Positions 46,801-55,724 of a DNA stretch of 64,000 nt are shown in pieces (the first letter of the stretch is position 1; the number at the start of each line of letters is the position of its first letter). Location: contig OU862917.1 of assembly GCA_917880885.1 (NCBI GenBank), positions 27,578,104-27,642,103 of the forward strand, written 5' to 3'. The notes under the pieces are model-generated. The model was not told the origin of the DNA. It did no database searches and saw nothing but the letters and a program-made list of their open reading frames with translations. Position numbers and translations under genes: made by a program. This DNA comes from Limnephilus marmoratus (Eukaryota; Arthropoda; Insecta; Trichoptera; Limnephilidae).

Positions 46801-49800
46801 TTTTTTTTCTATGGCTAATTGTTTTGTTTTCCATAGTATTTCTTTATGATACGGGCTTAGTTCTTCCCCGATGAAGATTTGAGAGGTCGACAGATCCTTA
46901 ATTTCTTCATGGTTTATTTCTTTCTTTTTATCAAGGAGTAAATCTCTTTGTCTTTTCTCAGAAAAGGTGACAAGAAGTTTGGGTGGAGCGCCATTTCTCC
47001 TGTCTGGGACTCGGATGACTTCAGTAATATCTGTATGTTTTATAGTTATCCCAGCTGCTGCAGCAACCTTCCTTATGATTTCAATTGGTTGTTCTCTTAT
47101 TTTTTGGGGAATCCCAGCTATTTCTAAAGAATTACATTTAGACATGGTTTCAATATCAGCGAGTCTAATTTCAAGTTTTTTTATTATATTATTTTTTTCA
47201 TTCATATCTTTTTTAATATTTTCGAAATCAGTTTGTATAACTTGGTTTAAATTATTTGTAACATCAATTTTTTTTAGAATTTCATCATATTGAGCACTTA
47301 TAAATTCAATGCTTTTTGTTGTTTCTGTGGTCTGAGATTCAATTTTGATAAAAATGTCCCTCTTCAAAGTTTCAAATTTTTTATCTATATATTCGATAAT
47401 TTTGTCCATGCTTATTTTTTCATCAGAAATTTGGTTTTTGCTTCGAGTGCTAGACATCACTAAAATCTTTGTTCAGAAATGCCCCTTACAAAAATTAATT
47501 CTGTCAACACTGTTTTGTTTATTGTTGAGACTTTATTGCATAGACAAAACTTGACTTTTTCACAAATTTGAAAAATAAATTGTCTGTGACTTTATGACAA
47601 TGATTTGTTGTTTTGTGAAAAATTTTGAATCAAGATATAAAGTTAATACACTGTCCCACACAAATTATTTTGCACTACCAAGTACACTGTATCACTGGTT
47701 TATGAGTTTCAAATATGATTACACGTAAATTTGTTTAAATATCATAAACTTTATTTTTAAATTAGGAGCTGTCAGAATCAACTGTTTGTTTTAGTTATCC
47801 ATAGATTAATTGTTATAAATGTTTTTTCATTATTTTTTTACAAAACGGGGACCAGCTCATTTAACACTAAAGAAAATAATTTTTTACCCCAGTGGATAGG
47901 TAATAATTAGATGTAATTAATTCCATGAGCGGAAATTGAAAAAAATGTATATTATCGTTAATTTCTTAAATTTAAAAATACGAAAATGTCATTTTTCAAT
48001 GACCTCCATGTTGTAAATTACAGTTTGGTAAATATGCACTTTTTCACGAAAAAACACTTTGCAGAAGTTGAATAAAGATAACATACACAATCCCGCTAGA
48101 CAAACCCTGCTTTGCCAAACAAACCATTCAAAAACGTAGGCTGTTTTTTAAAGTAAAGATAACATACACAAGCCCGCTAGAAGCTGGTCCCGGCTTTGTA
48201 AAAATTTACCGTTTTTTCAATCCCAAATCAAAAAAGATTATTATACAAATTAATTAGACAATTATTTAGCAGTAAGCAGTAAATTATTTAGAAACTTTGG
48301 AATAATTTCGGTTTAGGGGCGAAATTCCTAGAAAATCAAACTAATTATTTTTATACTAATTTGGGGTCGGGGAATCCGAATCTGAAAGAATTAGGCGGCG
48401 GCAAGCAATATTAACTGAATTATACGACTTTAAAAATTTTTATACACATACAGGAAAATAGCCATTTTGGAAGCATTCTGATTCCTAGAAAATCAAACTA
48501 GTTATTTTTATACTAACTATGGGCCGGGGAATCCGAATCTGAAAGAATTAGGCGGCGGCAAGCAATATTAACTGAATTACAAGACTTTGAAATTTTCTAT
48601 ACACACACACATGAAAATATTCATTTCGGAAACATCTTGACACACGTAGTACAAAAATCATAGAAAAACAAGATAACATAGATGTTTTTACCACACAAAA
48701 TTAAGTGTTGCCATTAAGCAGTAATATCAATAACGTAAAATAACATGTTTATATTTTAAGTACTTATTTTTTATAAATTTTACTCACTTTTGTATCACAA
48801 ACCATGTTACATAAACCCAGCGTAGCGCGAACGTATCGTGTAACCCAGCGTATCGTGACGCGAGCAGACGGTATAAAGGGGCACAAACCATGTTACACAA
48901 ACCTAGCGTAGCCGCTAAACTACTTGAAAACAGGGATGTTTTTTTGCCGTGACGCCTGCAGGCGGTATAAAGGGGCACAAACCATGTTACACAAACCTAG
49001 CGTAGCCGCTAAACTACTTGAAAACAGGGATGTTTTTTTGCCGTAACGCGAGCAGGCGGTATAAAGGGGCACAAACCATGTTACACAAACCTAGCGTAGC
49101 CGCTAAACTACTTGAAAACAGGGATGTTTTTTTGCCGTGACGCGAGCAGGCGGTATAAAGGGGCACAAACCATGTTACACAAACCTTAAGGTATGTTTTT
49201 CTGCTGTTATCTATTCACATTGATTCATATAATAACATTGATATTGGTGACCGGTCTACGTCACAACTGTTTAAGACTACGAATTTTCGGACGAAGAAAA
49301 CTTGTTCGATTTATAAGGTATGTTCGATGATATTATTGTTTAATGGCAACACTTAATTTTGTGTGGTAAAAATATCTATGTTGTTTTTCTATGGTTTTCG
49401 CACTTCGTGTGTCAAAGTGACTATTTTCATGAGTGTGTGTATAGAAAATTTTAAAGTCGTTTAATTCAGTTAATATTGCTTGCCGCCGCCTAATTCTTTC
49501 AGATTCGGATTCCCCGACCCCAAATTAGTATAAAAATAATTAGTTTGATTTTCTAGGAATTTCGCCCCTAAACCGAAATTTAGCCGAAACTTTACCAAAT
49601 AAATTACTGATAACTTCAAAATGCGTCATTGCCAACTTCTTATGATCATAATATGTATTTTTTTTTTAAATACAGAGACCGTCACTAAATGCTCTCAATT
49701 TATTAGATTGAGACAAAATTAAGATAAATAATGGGAGGAATGCAGATCCGGGCACCGTCTGGAAATTTAATAAAAAGGCACTTTCTAGATGAGAAAAGTG

Positions 49801-51003
49801 TGGAAAAGCAGAATAAAACAAAAATTAAGGCGCGCTCGGCAAAATTGAGGGAGATACAACCGTTCAAAGTATTTAAAATTTCACTTTACAAACTGATATT
49901 GACAGTTCGCCCGCGTCCGCCCGCCATTTTTTTATAACCTAATACGCTAAACATGGTTTGTGATAGAAAAGAAAGTGCCCCCTTCGTAGCGCCTGCTCGC
50001 GTCACGGCAAAAAAACATCCCAGTTTTCAAGTGGTTTAGCGGCTACGCTAGGTTTGTGTAATATGGTTTGTGATTTTGGCGTACTATTAATTCTGTATTA
50101 GGTCTGGGATCCAACATAAGCAATGAAAACATGGCGAACGAACTGTCAATATCAGTTCGCGAAGTGAATTTTTAAATACTTTGAACGGTTGTATCTCCCT
50201 TAATTTTGCCGAGCGCGCCTTAATTTATTTTTTATTCATCTTCTCCACACTTTTCTCATCTAGAAAGTGCCTTTTTATTAAATTTCCAGACGGTGCCCGG
50301 ATCTGCATTTCACCCTAAATAATAACATGGAAAATAGAATCACTTGAAATAATAATACTCTCACAAAACTATATAAGATGAGGTGAAATCATCTTAAAAT
50401 AATGAAACAATGGGAGTTAATCGCTGATAAAAATATAAGTTTTCCAATTTTAGTTGTCAAAAGGTCACAGGGCAATGTTGTCTACATTGAAAAGTGACAG
50501 TCATCCATCTTTTATGATCTATTGTTAATAAAAGAAAGGAATAATCACTAACCGATAATATTTTCGGTGGAGTTAACCCGACGATTGAGTTCATACACAT
50601 CCATGGCATAGTTGAGTTCGGCTTCGACCTGGTCGGCATGTTCTTTGTGGGGCACGCAGAAACAATTAGTCACCTCGGCTACACCTTTATCCACAGAACC
50701 TGGGGGAATATACACAAACCATTAATAAGTAATCAAATTGAACAACACTCTGGTGCTATCGTTTACACGGAAAATTAGCTGACGGACTAACAACAACCTT
50801 ATGGATTGTGAATCTGACAGCCGATTTTGCCACATGTCATACAGTCTACTCAAAGTATTTCACAAATATCGGTGGGTATATTATAATTAAATACCTAATA
50901 AGGTTCCGATAACTCTGTGGGAGTCTGCATTTCGACGCTCATAGGCATCAACAATTTGAAATAATACTATCGGGTGCACCTTCACAACTAAGTTAAGCGC
51001 CAT
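37606..51003 (-). CDS. eIF3f: Eukaryotic translation initiation factor 3 subunit f (five coding exons, 279 aa)
   Basis: eIF3f is a core subunit of eIF3, the scaffold that binds the 40S ribosome and recruits mRNA during initiation in the cytoplasm. Exons join at 50895/50699 (phase 1), 50553/42271 (phase 1), 42048/38863 and 38732/37833 (both phase 0), each with GT-AG, giving one open frame of 279 residues, about the usual insect length. Residues 1-37 ([20 protein letters not shown]...) and [20 protein letters not shown] begin the MPN domain, which continues through [20 protein letters not shown] to about residue 150. Like other eIF3f proteins it lacks an intact JAMM metalloprotease site. The C-terminal half ([11 protein letters not shown]..., [20 protein letters not shown]) is the MIT/MPN-associated helical region. 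Introns are 195, 8281, 3184 and 898 bp, the large ones filled with mobile elements. No disabling change is visible. Confidence 0.95.
38732..38863 (-). CDS. eIF3f: eIF3f coding exon 4 (residues 161-204)
   Basis: 44 codons in phase 0 between acceptor CATTCCAG and donor ACG^GTAATT. It encodes [20 protein letters not shown] and [20 protein letters not shown], the linker and first helices of the C-terminal domain. Confidence 0.93.
38985..39262 (-). mobile_element. LINE family A, 3' fragment in eIF3f intron 3
   Basis: It contains GAGGAAAATAATTCCCCTCA, TGTGTGGAGGGTCTTTTT, GGGGGTCAGTGTGTCCAGGA and CACTTGGGGTGACCTATGGC, the reverse of the LINE-A C-terminus and 3' UTR. Non-coding 5'-truncated copy. 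Confidence 0.7.
39440..39605. repeat. Dispersed repeat, family R1 (copy 3)
   Basis: TTTTCGAAATTCAAATGGGA, TGGAGATCTACGATTTTAGG and CAAATTTGTACGGAAGGCAC match the copies at 11125 and 22186. It directly precedes a LINE RNase H fragment. Confidence 0.6.
39606..40440 (+). pseudogene. LINE fragment with RNase H and CCHC-like C-terminus (I/R1-type)
   Basis: The open frame to 40253 has the end of an RNase H domain, [20 protein letters not shown] followed by SLAKDAI, with the H-C-G-I-x-G-N-E-x-A-D motif. It then carries a zinc-knuckle-like block [20 protein letters not shown] near the end. RNase H plus such a knuckle is typical of I-clade LINEs. Endonuclease and RT are missing; the first about 35 codons come from the neighbouring repeat, so the true LINE portion starts near 39655. 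The 3' UTR has TATTTATTTATTTATTTTAT. This is a 5'-truncated copy inside eIF3f intron 3, antisense to the gene. Confidence 0.82.
40451..40740 (-). mobile_element. Helitron-like 3' end (hairpin plus CTAG)
   Basis: On the minus strand the end reads GCCACAGCAACGTGTGGC, a 6-bp-stem hairpin, then CGGGTCTGCTAG and a T. A hairpin a few bases before CTRR followed by T is the Helitron terminus. The opposite TC end was not identified, so the right boundary is approximate. Words such as GTGAAAACCGCATGAAAATC recur in the neighbouring palindrome. Confidence 0.6.
40844..41610. repeat. Large palindrome, about 350-bp arms with about 55-bp spacer
   Basis: The left arm (40844-41193) opens ATCTCTACATATTATAAAGT and its near-perfect complement closes the right arm (41249-41610). 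Both arms hold GTCTGTCTGT-type microsatellite, ATCGCGAACA, CGCATGAAAATCCG, GCTACCAGGCGGCTGG and GCCTTCTCGGACTTTTTTGT. The unit is a foldback element or a head-to-head insertion of a dispersed repeat. Located in intron 3 of eIF3f, its transcript could form a 350-bp hairpin. Confidence 0.85.
42048..42271 (-). CDS. eIF3f: eIF3f coding exon 3 (residues 86-160)
   Basis: 224 bases between acceptor GTTTCAG and donor GAG^GTTTGT. It encodes [40 protein letters not shown] and [17 protein letters not shown], the most conserved part of the MPN domain. Confidence 0.95.
42577..42790 (-). mobile_element. SINE S1 fragment in eIF3f intron 2
   Basis: It contains ATGGCATCCCCAATTGGGG, TATTCAGATCTGGTCAC and ACCAGGGCGATACTGAGAG, shared with the other S1 copies. 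The tRNA head is missing. Confidence 0.7.
42940..43178 (+). pseudogene. RTE-type LINE, decayed C-terminal fragment
   Basis: Translation in one frame gives [17 protein letters not shown], matching the WAGHVQRMP block of the RTE fragment at 31.0 kb. Further on come WLDCVEKDW and [12 protein letters not shown] pieces after shifts. Stops and shifts make it non-functional. Confidence 0.6.
43182..43378. mobile_element. 197-bp PIF/Harbinger-like MITE, TAA target duplication
   Basis: The ends GGGGCCATCCATAAATTACG and the complement of GGGGCCATTTGTGAGACCCC are imperfect inverted repeats, with TGACGTCAC near the right end. TAA flanks both sides (43179-43181, 43379-43381), as expected for PIF/Harbinger insertions at TWA. 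It has no coding capacity. Confidence 0.7.
43729..46666 (-). CDS. LINE-B ORF2: EEP endonuclease and reverse transcriptase, one frameshift
   Basis: The first frame (46666-44780, 628 codons) begins with the endonuclease: [38 protein letters not shown] and [10 protein letters not shown]. The RT follows with [32 protein letters not shown] and [20 protein letters not shown]. At a run of ten A residues on the coding strand (44792-44801) one extra A shifts the frame. The second frame continues directly with [20 protein letters not shown], the catalytic FADD (44581-44592) and the thumb region ([16 protein letters not shown]) to a stop at 43729. Apart from that one base the ORF is open for about 2.9 kb. 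It cuts target DNA and copies the element's RNA. No RNase H is present. Confidence 0.9.
46696..47460 (-). CDS. LINE-B ORF1: coiled coil plus FP25K-like C-terminal domain
   Basis: An intact 254-codon ORF. Residues about 20-110 ([20 protein letters not shown] and following) have heptad-like spacing and should form a coiled coil that trimerises the protein. Residues about 115-250, with [29 protein letters not shown] and [15 protein letters not shown], match the pattern of the FP-type C-terminal domain known from many insect LINE ORF1 proteins and from baculovirus FP25K. By analogy it binds element RNA and forms the RNP with ORF2. No zinc knuckles are visible. Confidence 0.85.
   Translation of the reverse strand: MMSSTRSKNQISDEKISMDKIIEYIDKKFETLKRDIFIKIESQTTETTKSIEFISAQYDEILKKIDVTNNLNQVIQTDFENIKKDMNEKNNIIKKLEIRLADIETMSKCNSLEIAGIPQKIREQPIEIIRKVAAAAGITIKHTDITEVIRVPDRRNGAPPKLLVTFSEKRQRDLLLDKKKEINHEEIKDLSTSQIFIGEELSPYHKEILWKTKQLAIEKKYQYVWYKNGKVMIRKKHEDKIIYIKHLDDMVKII
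47711..48275. other. eIF3f intron 2 sequence, no feature recognised
   Basis: Starts with the LINE-B duplication AAATATGATT, followed by AT-rich intron. A pair of GATAACATACACAA words (48077, 48168) is the only local repeat seen. Confidence 0.4.
48280..49612. mobile_element. Foldback element: inverted arms enclosing a 94-bp minisatellite
   Basis: The left arm (about 48280-48735) and right arm (about 49337-49612) are inverted copies. They carry TTTCGGTTTAGGGGCGAAAT, GGAATCCGAATCTGAAAGAA, TTAGGCGGCGGCAAGCAATA and AAATTAAGTGTTGCCATTAA. Part of the left arm (GGAATCCGAATC... to the TATACACA word) is itself duplicated in tandem. The centre holds the minisatellite at 48786-49187. There is no ORF. 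Inverted arms around tandem repeats are the layout of Foldback-type transposons. No target duplication was found, so the class is inferred. Confidence 0.78.
48786..49187. repeat. 94-bp minisatellite, about four units
   Basis: GGGGCACAAACCATGTTACA recurs at 48878, 48972, 49066 and 49160, exactly 94 bp apart. Between them lie CCTAGCGTAGCCGCTAAACT, ACTTGAAAACAGGGATG and CGCGAGCAGGCGGTATAAA. The first unit (48786-48877) is divergent. Units are almost identical, which implies recent amplification or homogenisation. Single units occur at 12656-12812 and, inverted, at 49945-50085. Confidence 0.93.
49733..50315. mobile_element. 583-bp foldback-type MITE with 8-bp TSD TAAATAAT
   Basis: TAAATAAT flanks both ends (49725-49732, 50316-50323). 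The ends GGGAGGAATGCAGATCCGGG and its imperfect complement extend inward as inverted arms of about 200 bp, with GCACTTTCTAGATGAGAAAA, CTCGGCAAAATTGAGGGAGA and ACTGATATTGACAGTTCGC. The centre (49945-50085) is one inverted unit of the 94-bp minisatellite. GG-ends with an 8-bp duplication would suit Merlin-like or hAT elements; no transposase tells which. Confidence 0.85.
50553..50699 (-). CDS. eIF3f: eIF3f coding exon 2 (residues 37-85)
   Basis: 147 bases between acceptor TTCCCCCAG and donor ATCG^GTTAGT. It encodes [20 protein letters not shown] and [20 protein letters not shown], within the MPN domain. Confidence 0.95.
50895..51003 (-). CDS. eIF3f: eIF3f coding exon 1 (residues 1-36)
   Basis: The ATG at 51001-51003 lies in the context AAAATGGCG, a good Kozak match (A at -3, G at +4), and opens [20 protein letters not shown]. 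Donor TTAG^GTATTT. No in-frame upstream ATG was taken because the family's N-terminus begins here. Confidence 0.95.
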
Positions 51004-51119
51004 TTTGGACGTGAAAGAATGTGAGGTTAGTTTTATGTTGCCATTTACATAGACTACTAGGAACTTGCAACAGTTGCCACAGAAGAAAATATTTTTTCTC
51101 TATTTTCGAGTTTGGAATG
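51004..51119 (-). promoter_or_regulatory. eIF3f 5' UTR / proximal promoter, truncated by a transposon
   Basis: Only 116 bp of non-transposon sequence separates the eIF3f ATG from the long-TIR element at 51120. No TATA box is visible, as usual for housekeeping genes; AAAATGGCG and TGGCAAC words lie near the likely start. Either the promoter is very compact or part of it is provided by the transposon TIR. Inference from distance only. Confidence 0.4.
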
Positions 51120-51870
51120 TAGGCCAGTGCAATTAGCGATCCGCGATCGTAATTATTCCGGTAGTCCCAATTTTTTTATATGTTTTATATACTCACCTAG
51201 TGATGTAAAATCTGAGTTTTCGACCTTGGGTCACTTGAGCTTTCGACGCCATTTTGAAAAAACCAGCCGAAATCGCGCCAAAATCTAGTTTTTCTCAAAT
51301 ATCTCGTTTCCAATAAAAAATTTGGCTAAAATAGCTTTACAAGTTTAGTAGAGCATAAAATTACCTACAATTTTTATTTAAAGGATTTTCTTCTATCTCT
51401 AATAAGTATCGAGTTATGCAGTCGTAAAAATGTGTATAAGTTTATAAAAATAGGTAAATTGCTCGACTTGGTTTTGTTTTTTGTGCGTATCTCGTATTTT
51501 TTTCAGTACAATTTTGTGAAAAAATTACTGATATCAATTTTGTAGAGAATAAAATTTCATAAAAGGCGTAGGTATATGTATAATGTTTATATCGCAATTT
51601 GGTATCCAGGTTCTTATACAAAAAAATCACAAAAATTAGGTAAAAAAATGAATCACGAGAAGTGTTTTATCCTTGGCATTCCTTGATTATTCTTTTTTTA
51701 AAACAATTATTGTTGAAATAACATGTAACATACATAACAGCAATATTTACCACCAATATAATCATAACATATAGGTTATATCATATTAATTAAGGTTCAT
51801 AGTACATAGATGTGGTAAAAAAAGGAGAAAAAAATGTATTTTCTTAAAATTTATGACTAGACTTAATTTC

Positions 51871-54083
51871 TTACTGCCACTTACGGGTCCCGAAAAGCTT
51901 CAAAAAAGCTTCCCCCGTCTCATCAGCCGAATTTGTGACGACTGGGTCATCAAATTCCTCGTTATTATCATGAACGAGGGCTGCCACAGCATTCTCGCAT
52001 GAGCTGCCATTACAGTGAATACAGAGTAGGGAGCATTTCAAACCCCACTTTCTACATGTGCACTTTCTAGCGCAACCTTTTTTGCATTGGCATGATATAA
52101 AGTTCAGCAACGCCTGAGGTGCAGTCTCCTTCATCATTGGTACCTACTGGAGTTAGTAACCCAACAGCCTCCTTCTTCCACCCCCATTCAGTTGGATCTT
52201 TATGGTGACGAATCCAAATCTGCACTTTGAAGTATGTGGTAGCCTGGATAAATTGAATTTGTTTTTTTTTCACTCCTTTGACAAAAATAATGTACCTACC
52301 TTAAATTTTCCAAATTTGATTTCTCTTTGCCGCCATACAAAAGTGCAAAGAGTTGTTCGGCAGCCAAAGTGATTGTTTCTCGCTTTACTATTGGATCTTG
52401 AAATACACAAGTTTTATTCACTGAGTGGTTCTTGAGAAGAATATTACAAAATTTGTATATACCTTGACCGAACGGAGCACCAATTGTGTCGCAGCCACTT
52501 ATGGTATAAATGAATAAAATGTTTGCAACTATTTCAATGTGTTTAAAACATTTGTTGGAGTACAACGCGTCAGGTGATTGATTACCTTCACCAACTTTTT
52601 GGTAATATGCGTTTGGAGGTGAGAGAGCTGTGAGGAGTACGAACAAGTCAATATCCGTACCAATGATTATGACTGCATCATGTTGAGAGGAGAACGAGTT
52701 TGTTGTGGTTGTTATGAGAACATCAGCATCCTCTTTAGCTTGAACTGTCGTTATTTGCGATTGTTCAAATGAGGCTCTGAGTAGGGAAATAAAACGAGAT
52801 TTCTTCTTCTCATTTCCCAGAAACTTTTCCTTAGTGCTTTTTTTTCAACCGACGATTTTGTACATAGCTTGACAAATTGCTAAAAAATGTTTGAAAAGGG
52901 TTGAGCACGACCCCGTACAACACTGTGCAGTAAATATCCTCCATCCACTACGTGCATTTTACTGCTTTCGAGTTCTGTGTTATTTGGTAAAAAATAAAAT
53001 ATGGATTTGGTTTCTTTGCTCATGCCTTAGGGTACGAACAGGTACAAAGCGGGTTTCGGTTTTCTGATTAGTCGGCGCATGGGCCGCCGACTGGCGCAGG
53101 CGTGCTGACAAGAATGTTTGTATGTCAACGTATCAGACCGAACATAGTGAAGGCAGGTTCAGATTTGTGTCCGCGCGAGGCGGCGCCGATAAGCTTTACC
53201 GGAATGAATTCTTAACAATCGCCAATCTGGGATAAAATAAATACATTCCATAGCACCAGAAATGTTATTGACAAGTGATGGAATGAAATCAACAAGATAA
53301 AATTTTGAAATAACCTCAAATGTCACAAGTGAATTCCTTTCAGGCACGTACTTAACATATTATCATGTTCTCCTGAGGTTTTTTTTCATATTTAAAGATA
53401 CCAATTACCAAATACCATTGTTTTATTATTTAATTTTAAGAAAGGATTCTCCAAGAGTAAATAATCGTCGTCTACGAACTCGACATTTTGTAAAAACTGA
53501 CAGCTGCTGTCAGGCTACCGCGCAGGTAGCGCAAGTTTTATCCGCATTCTGTTTGTCCACATCTCGGCGTCAACTGCCGCCGGTGGAACAGGGCACTGAA
53601 CGCCGTTAATCTGAAAACCGAAACCCGCTTTGTTTTTGTTCTTACCCTTACTCTGAGAAAAGAGACAGTGGGACAGGAGATAGTTCATATTCGAAATATT
53701 CTTTATATTCAATTTCACACTTTTTGGCAATACACATACGATGGAATAGCATTGATGGATCTATTGTCACAGTCTGCTGCACAGTCTGGTCACCGCCGCA
53801 AGAAAAAACTATCGCTTCCTTACGTTTTAAGTGTAGGTTTCCAAAGTTAACATAAGAAATTTCCCCTATCTTTTCCCATTCTTATCATCGTACCACTGCT
53901 TATTATAGACATAATAACGTTTATTTTAGGAAATGGTTCATAGCAAGCAAACCAATCAATGATAGTTTGGACGTCTCTGTCATCCCTCTTAATTCGTGTA
54001 GGCCTCATCTCTACATGTTGCTCTGACGTTCCTGATTCAACCCCACAGAATGACTCGATACCCTCACAAATTTTATGCAGATA
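51871..54083 (-). pseudogene. Decayed gene with PIN/FEN-like nuclease motifs and a Tesmin/TSO1-like CXC motif
   Basis: Blocks in order on the minus strand: HVEMRPTRIKRDDRDVQTII and DWFACYEPFPKINVIMS (54080-53900); FSCGGDQTVQQTVTIDPSML, FHRMCIAKKCE and FEYELSPVPLSLFSE (53850-53651); after a MITE, GMSKETKSIFYFLPNN and VVDGGYLLHSVV (53026-52930); after a shift, STKEKFLGNEKKKSRFISLL, KEDADVLIT, IIIGTDIDLFVLLTAL and TISGCDT (52840-52296); then FKVQIWIRHHKDPTEWGWKK; finally the cysteine array CQCKKGCARKCTCRK and CSLLCIHCNGSSC, with the stop at 51871. ED-x-D, T-D-x-D and G-C-D are spaced like the acidic residues of PIN/FEN nucleases (inference). The whole pattern matches a high-copy uncharacterised arthropod protein family as I remember it. 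At least four frame breaks make this copy a relic. Confidence 0.68.
53030..53647. mobile_element. 618-bp PIF/Harbinger-like MITE inserted in the CXC gene
   Basis: The ends GGGTACGAACAGGTACAAAG and the complement of GGGTAAGAACAAAAACAAAG are inverted. Both continue with GCGGGTTTCGGTTTTC, for about 47 bp of TIR. TTA flanks both sides (53027-53029 and 53648-53650), the 3-bp TWA duplication of PIF/Harbinger. The GC-rich centre has no transposase. Confidence 0.85.
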
Positions 54084-54129
54084 AAGAAATCCATAATCCT
54101 ATAAGAGCTATAATCCTGATTAGCCTAAT

Positions 54130-55724
54130 TTATGACCGACAAAAGTTTCATGGGGGCTGGCAGCTATAGAGAACTTATGAGAAAAAAAACAAAGATTTCA
54201 ATATAAAAATAACCGATTCCCAAAGAAATAACTCTTAAAATGTCATTTTTCTTTATGACTTTTGTATTTAAAAAAAACTAAATTATCTTAAAAAACCATC
54301 TAAGAAGCTAAACCACATTTTTGGAACTGACGACCTTAATTTAGAACTAAATGACACCCGATGGCCAGTCCTGGAGTGGCTAATTGGCGCCAACTGCAGG
54401 GAACCGGGGGGGGGGGACATGTGAAAAAGGGCTAGCGAGACTATCAAGCGGCTTGGCTCAATCACGTAGTTTTTTGTCTATGGCTAGAGTTTTGACCGCA
54501 TTTTGACCGTCTCCAGAGGTGGCTTGAAGCTTGAGTCAAGCGTTGCGCAATAATCTACGTTATTGCGCAACGCTTGAAGCGAATTTATATTTCTTCGGCG
54601 TAGACAACAAATCATAGACAAATAAGTACCTGAGTGGTGATTTTAGATATTACGTATCACGTAAAACGTTTATAAAAATAGATTAAATTATTACAAAATA
54701 GGTATTAATTATGTTTGTGTTTACTTTGTAGAAATCCATCTGATTTTTCTTTTAAATTAATGTAAATATAATTTAATAATGTTATTACGTTAATGTTATA
54801 TTAAAATATTAATATATAACATTTATTATAACATAACAAATAATTATTTTTCTTTACTAGATTCCATCTCGCACAAAAATCACTTTCAAATAGCGAAAAT
54901 GACAGGAAACCATAGACAAAGGAGTAATATCTCGAGAGAAATATCGTCTAGACATAGACTAAGGCTTGGCTCAACGGCTTGAAGCGCGCGTCAAGCTGTT
55001 GAGGCAAGCATTCATAGACAATAACGGAAAAATAAATTTACGTGCTGGCCGTCAAGCCGCTTGATCGTCTCCAAGCGTTCTGGCAAGCATTTGTCTATGC
55101 CTAGATGTGATTTTCGATAGTTTGTTTGGTTTATTTATGGTTGACAGTGAATTTTGTGCGGCTGAAATAAAATGGAATATAACGGAGACAAAGCATTCTT
55201 AGCCCTTGGGTTATCTTTGTATTTTAATAAAAATAAACGAATTTGGTGTCAAGAATGGTACAATTTGTGATCCCGCTTTACTCATAAGCATTTACGAAGC
55301 GTATTACAGGCACGGCACCAAATGATTACTTACACGCATTTTTTCAAAATAGATGATCGTAATTATTACGAAGCATTGTTGTATATTTCCGTTGATAATA
55401 TTAATTGATAAAGTTGATCAAGGAAAATTATTTATTCCCTGTTTCTCAGATGTTCACAAGACCTAAACAATATTTTAAATCAGTCAAAGCAGTTACATCA
55501 TTAACAATAAGAAAACAAAAAATACTTGCAGAACTGAATAATAACATTAATAGAAGTTACAATATTATTAAACAACGAGAGAAAAACATACTTGTAGAAC
55601 TTAATAATAAATAATACTTGCTGGTACCCGGCATGCGTTGCAACGCCATTCAAAGAAATAAATTAATTCTCCCTGCATGTCCTTTCCCGTGCGTCCCCGT
55701 TGACCTCCCGAGTCTCATTCCGAG
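54130..55724. other. Interior of the long-TIR element; no gene recognised
   Basis: The N-terminal part of the CXC gene should lie here if the element is complete, but I recognise no coding block. GCTTGA/TCAAGC-rich stretches at 54525-54580 and 54960-55100, with a related one at 56645-56770, look like termini of another repeat. A poly-G run is at 54405. Confidence 0.4.
54537..54576. other. Perfect 17-bp hairpin
   Basis: CAAGCGTTGCGCAATAA (54537-54553) pairs exactly with TTATTGCGCAACGCTTG (54560-54576) around the loop TCTACG. It is strong and GC-balanced, unlike most AT-rich inverted repeats here. Function unknown. Confidence 0.8.

Larger units (their letters stand above)
43520..47710 (-). mobile_element. 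LINE family B, full-length, 10-bp TSD, in eIF3f intron 2
   Basis: AAATATGATT occurs at 43510-43519 next to a run of about 21 T (the poly(A) tail on the minus strand, 43520-43540) and again at 47711-47720 next to the 5' end, so both termini are defined. The 4.19-kb element has a 250-bp 5' UTR, ORF1 (47460-46696), a 29-bp gap, ORF2 (46666-43729, one frameshift) and a 3' UTR of about 190 bp. Long poly(A), exact duplication and nearly intact ORFs indicate recent insertion. It lies in the sense orientation within the host intron. Confidence 0.92.

Noticed and set aside
46967..47293. 108-codon plus-strand ORF over LINE-B ORF1
   Set aside because: Antisense shadow of the intact ORF1, with the hydrophobic bias typical of reading Lys/Glu-rich coding DNA backwards.
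48786..49187. CRISPR-like array (regular repeats)
   Set aside because: There are no unique spacers; the 94-bp unit is tandem without gaps and the genome is eukaryotic.
55405..55614. 69-codon Lys/Asn-rich ORF
   Set aside because: AT-rich composition alone gives such Lys/Asn/Ile sequences; no motif and no link to the CXC gene.
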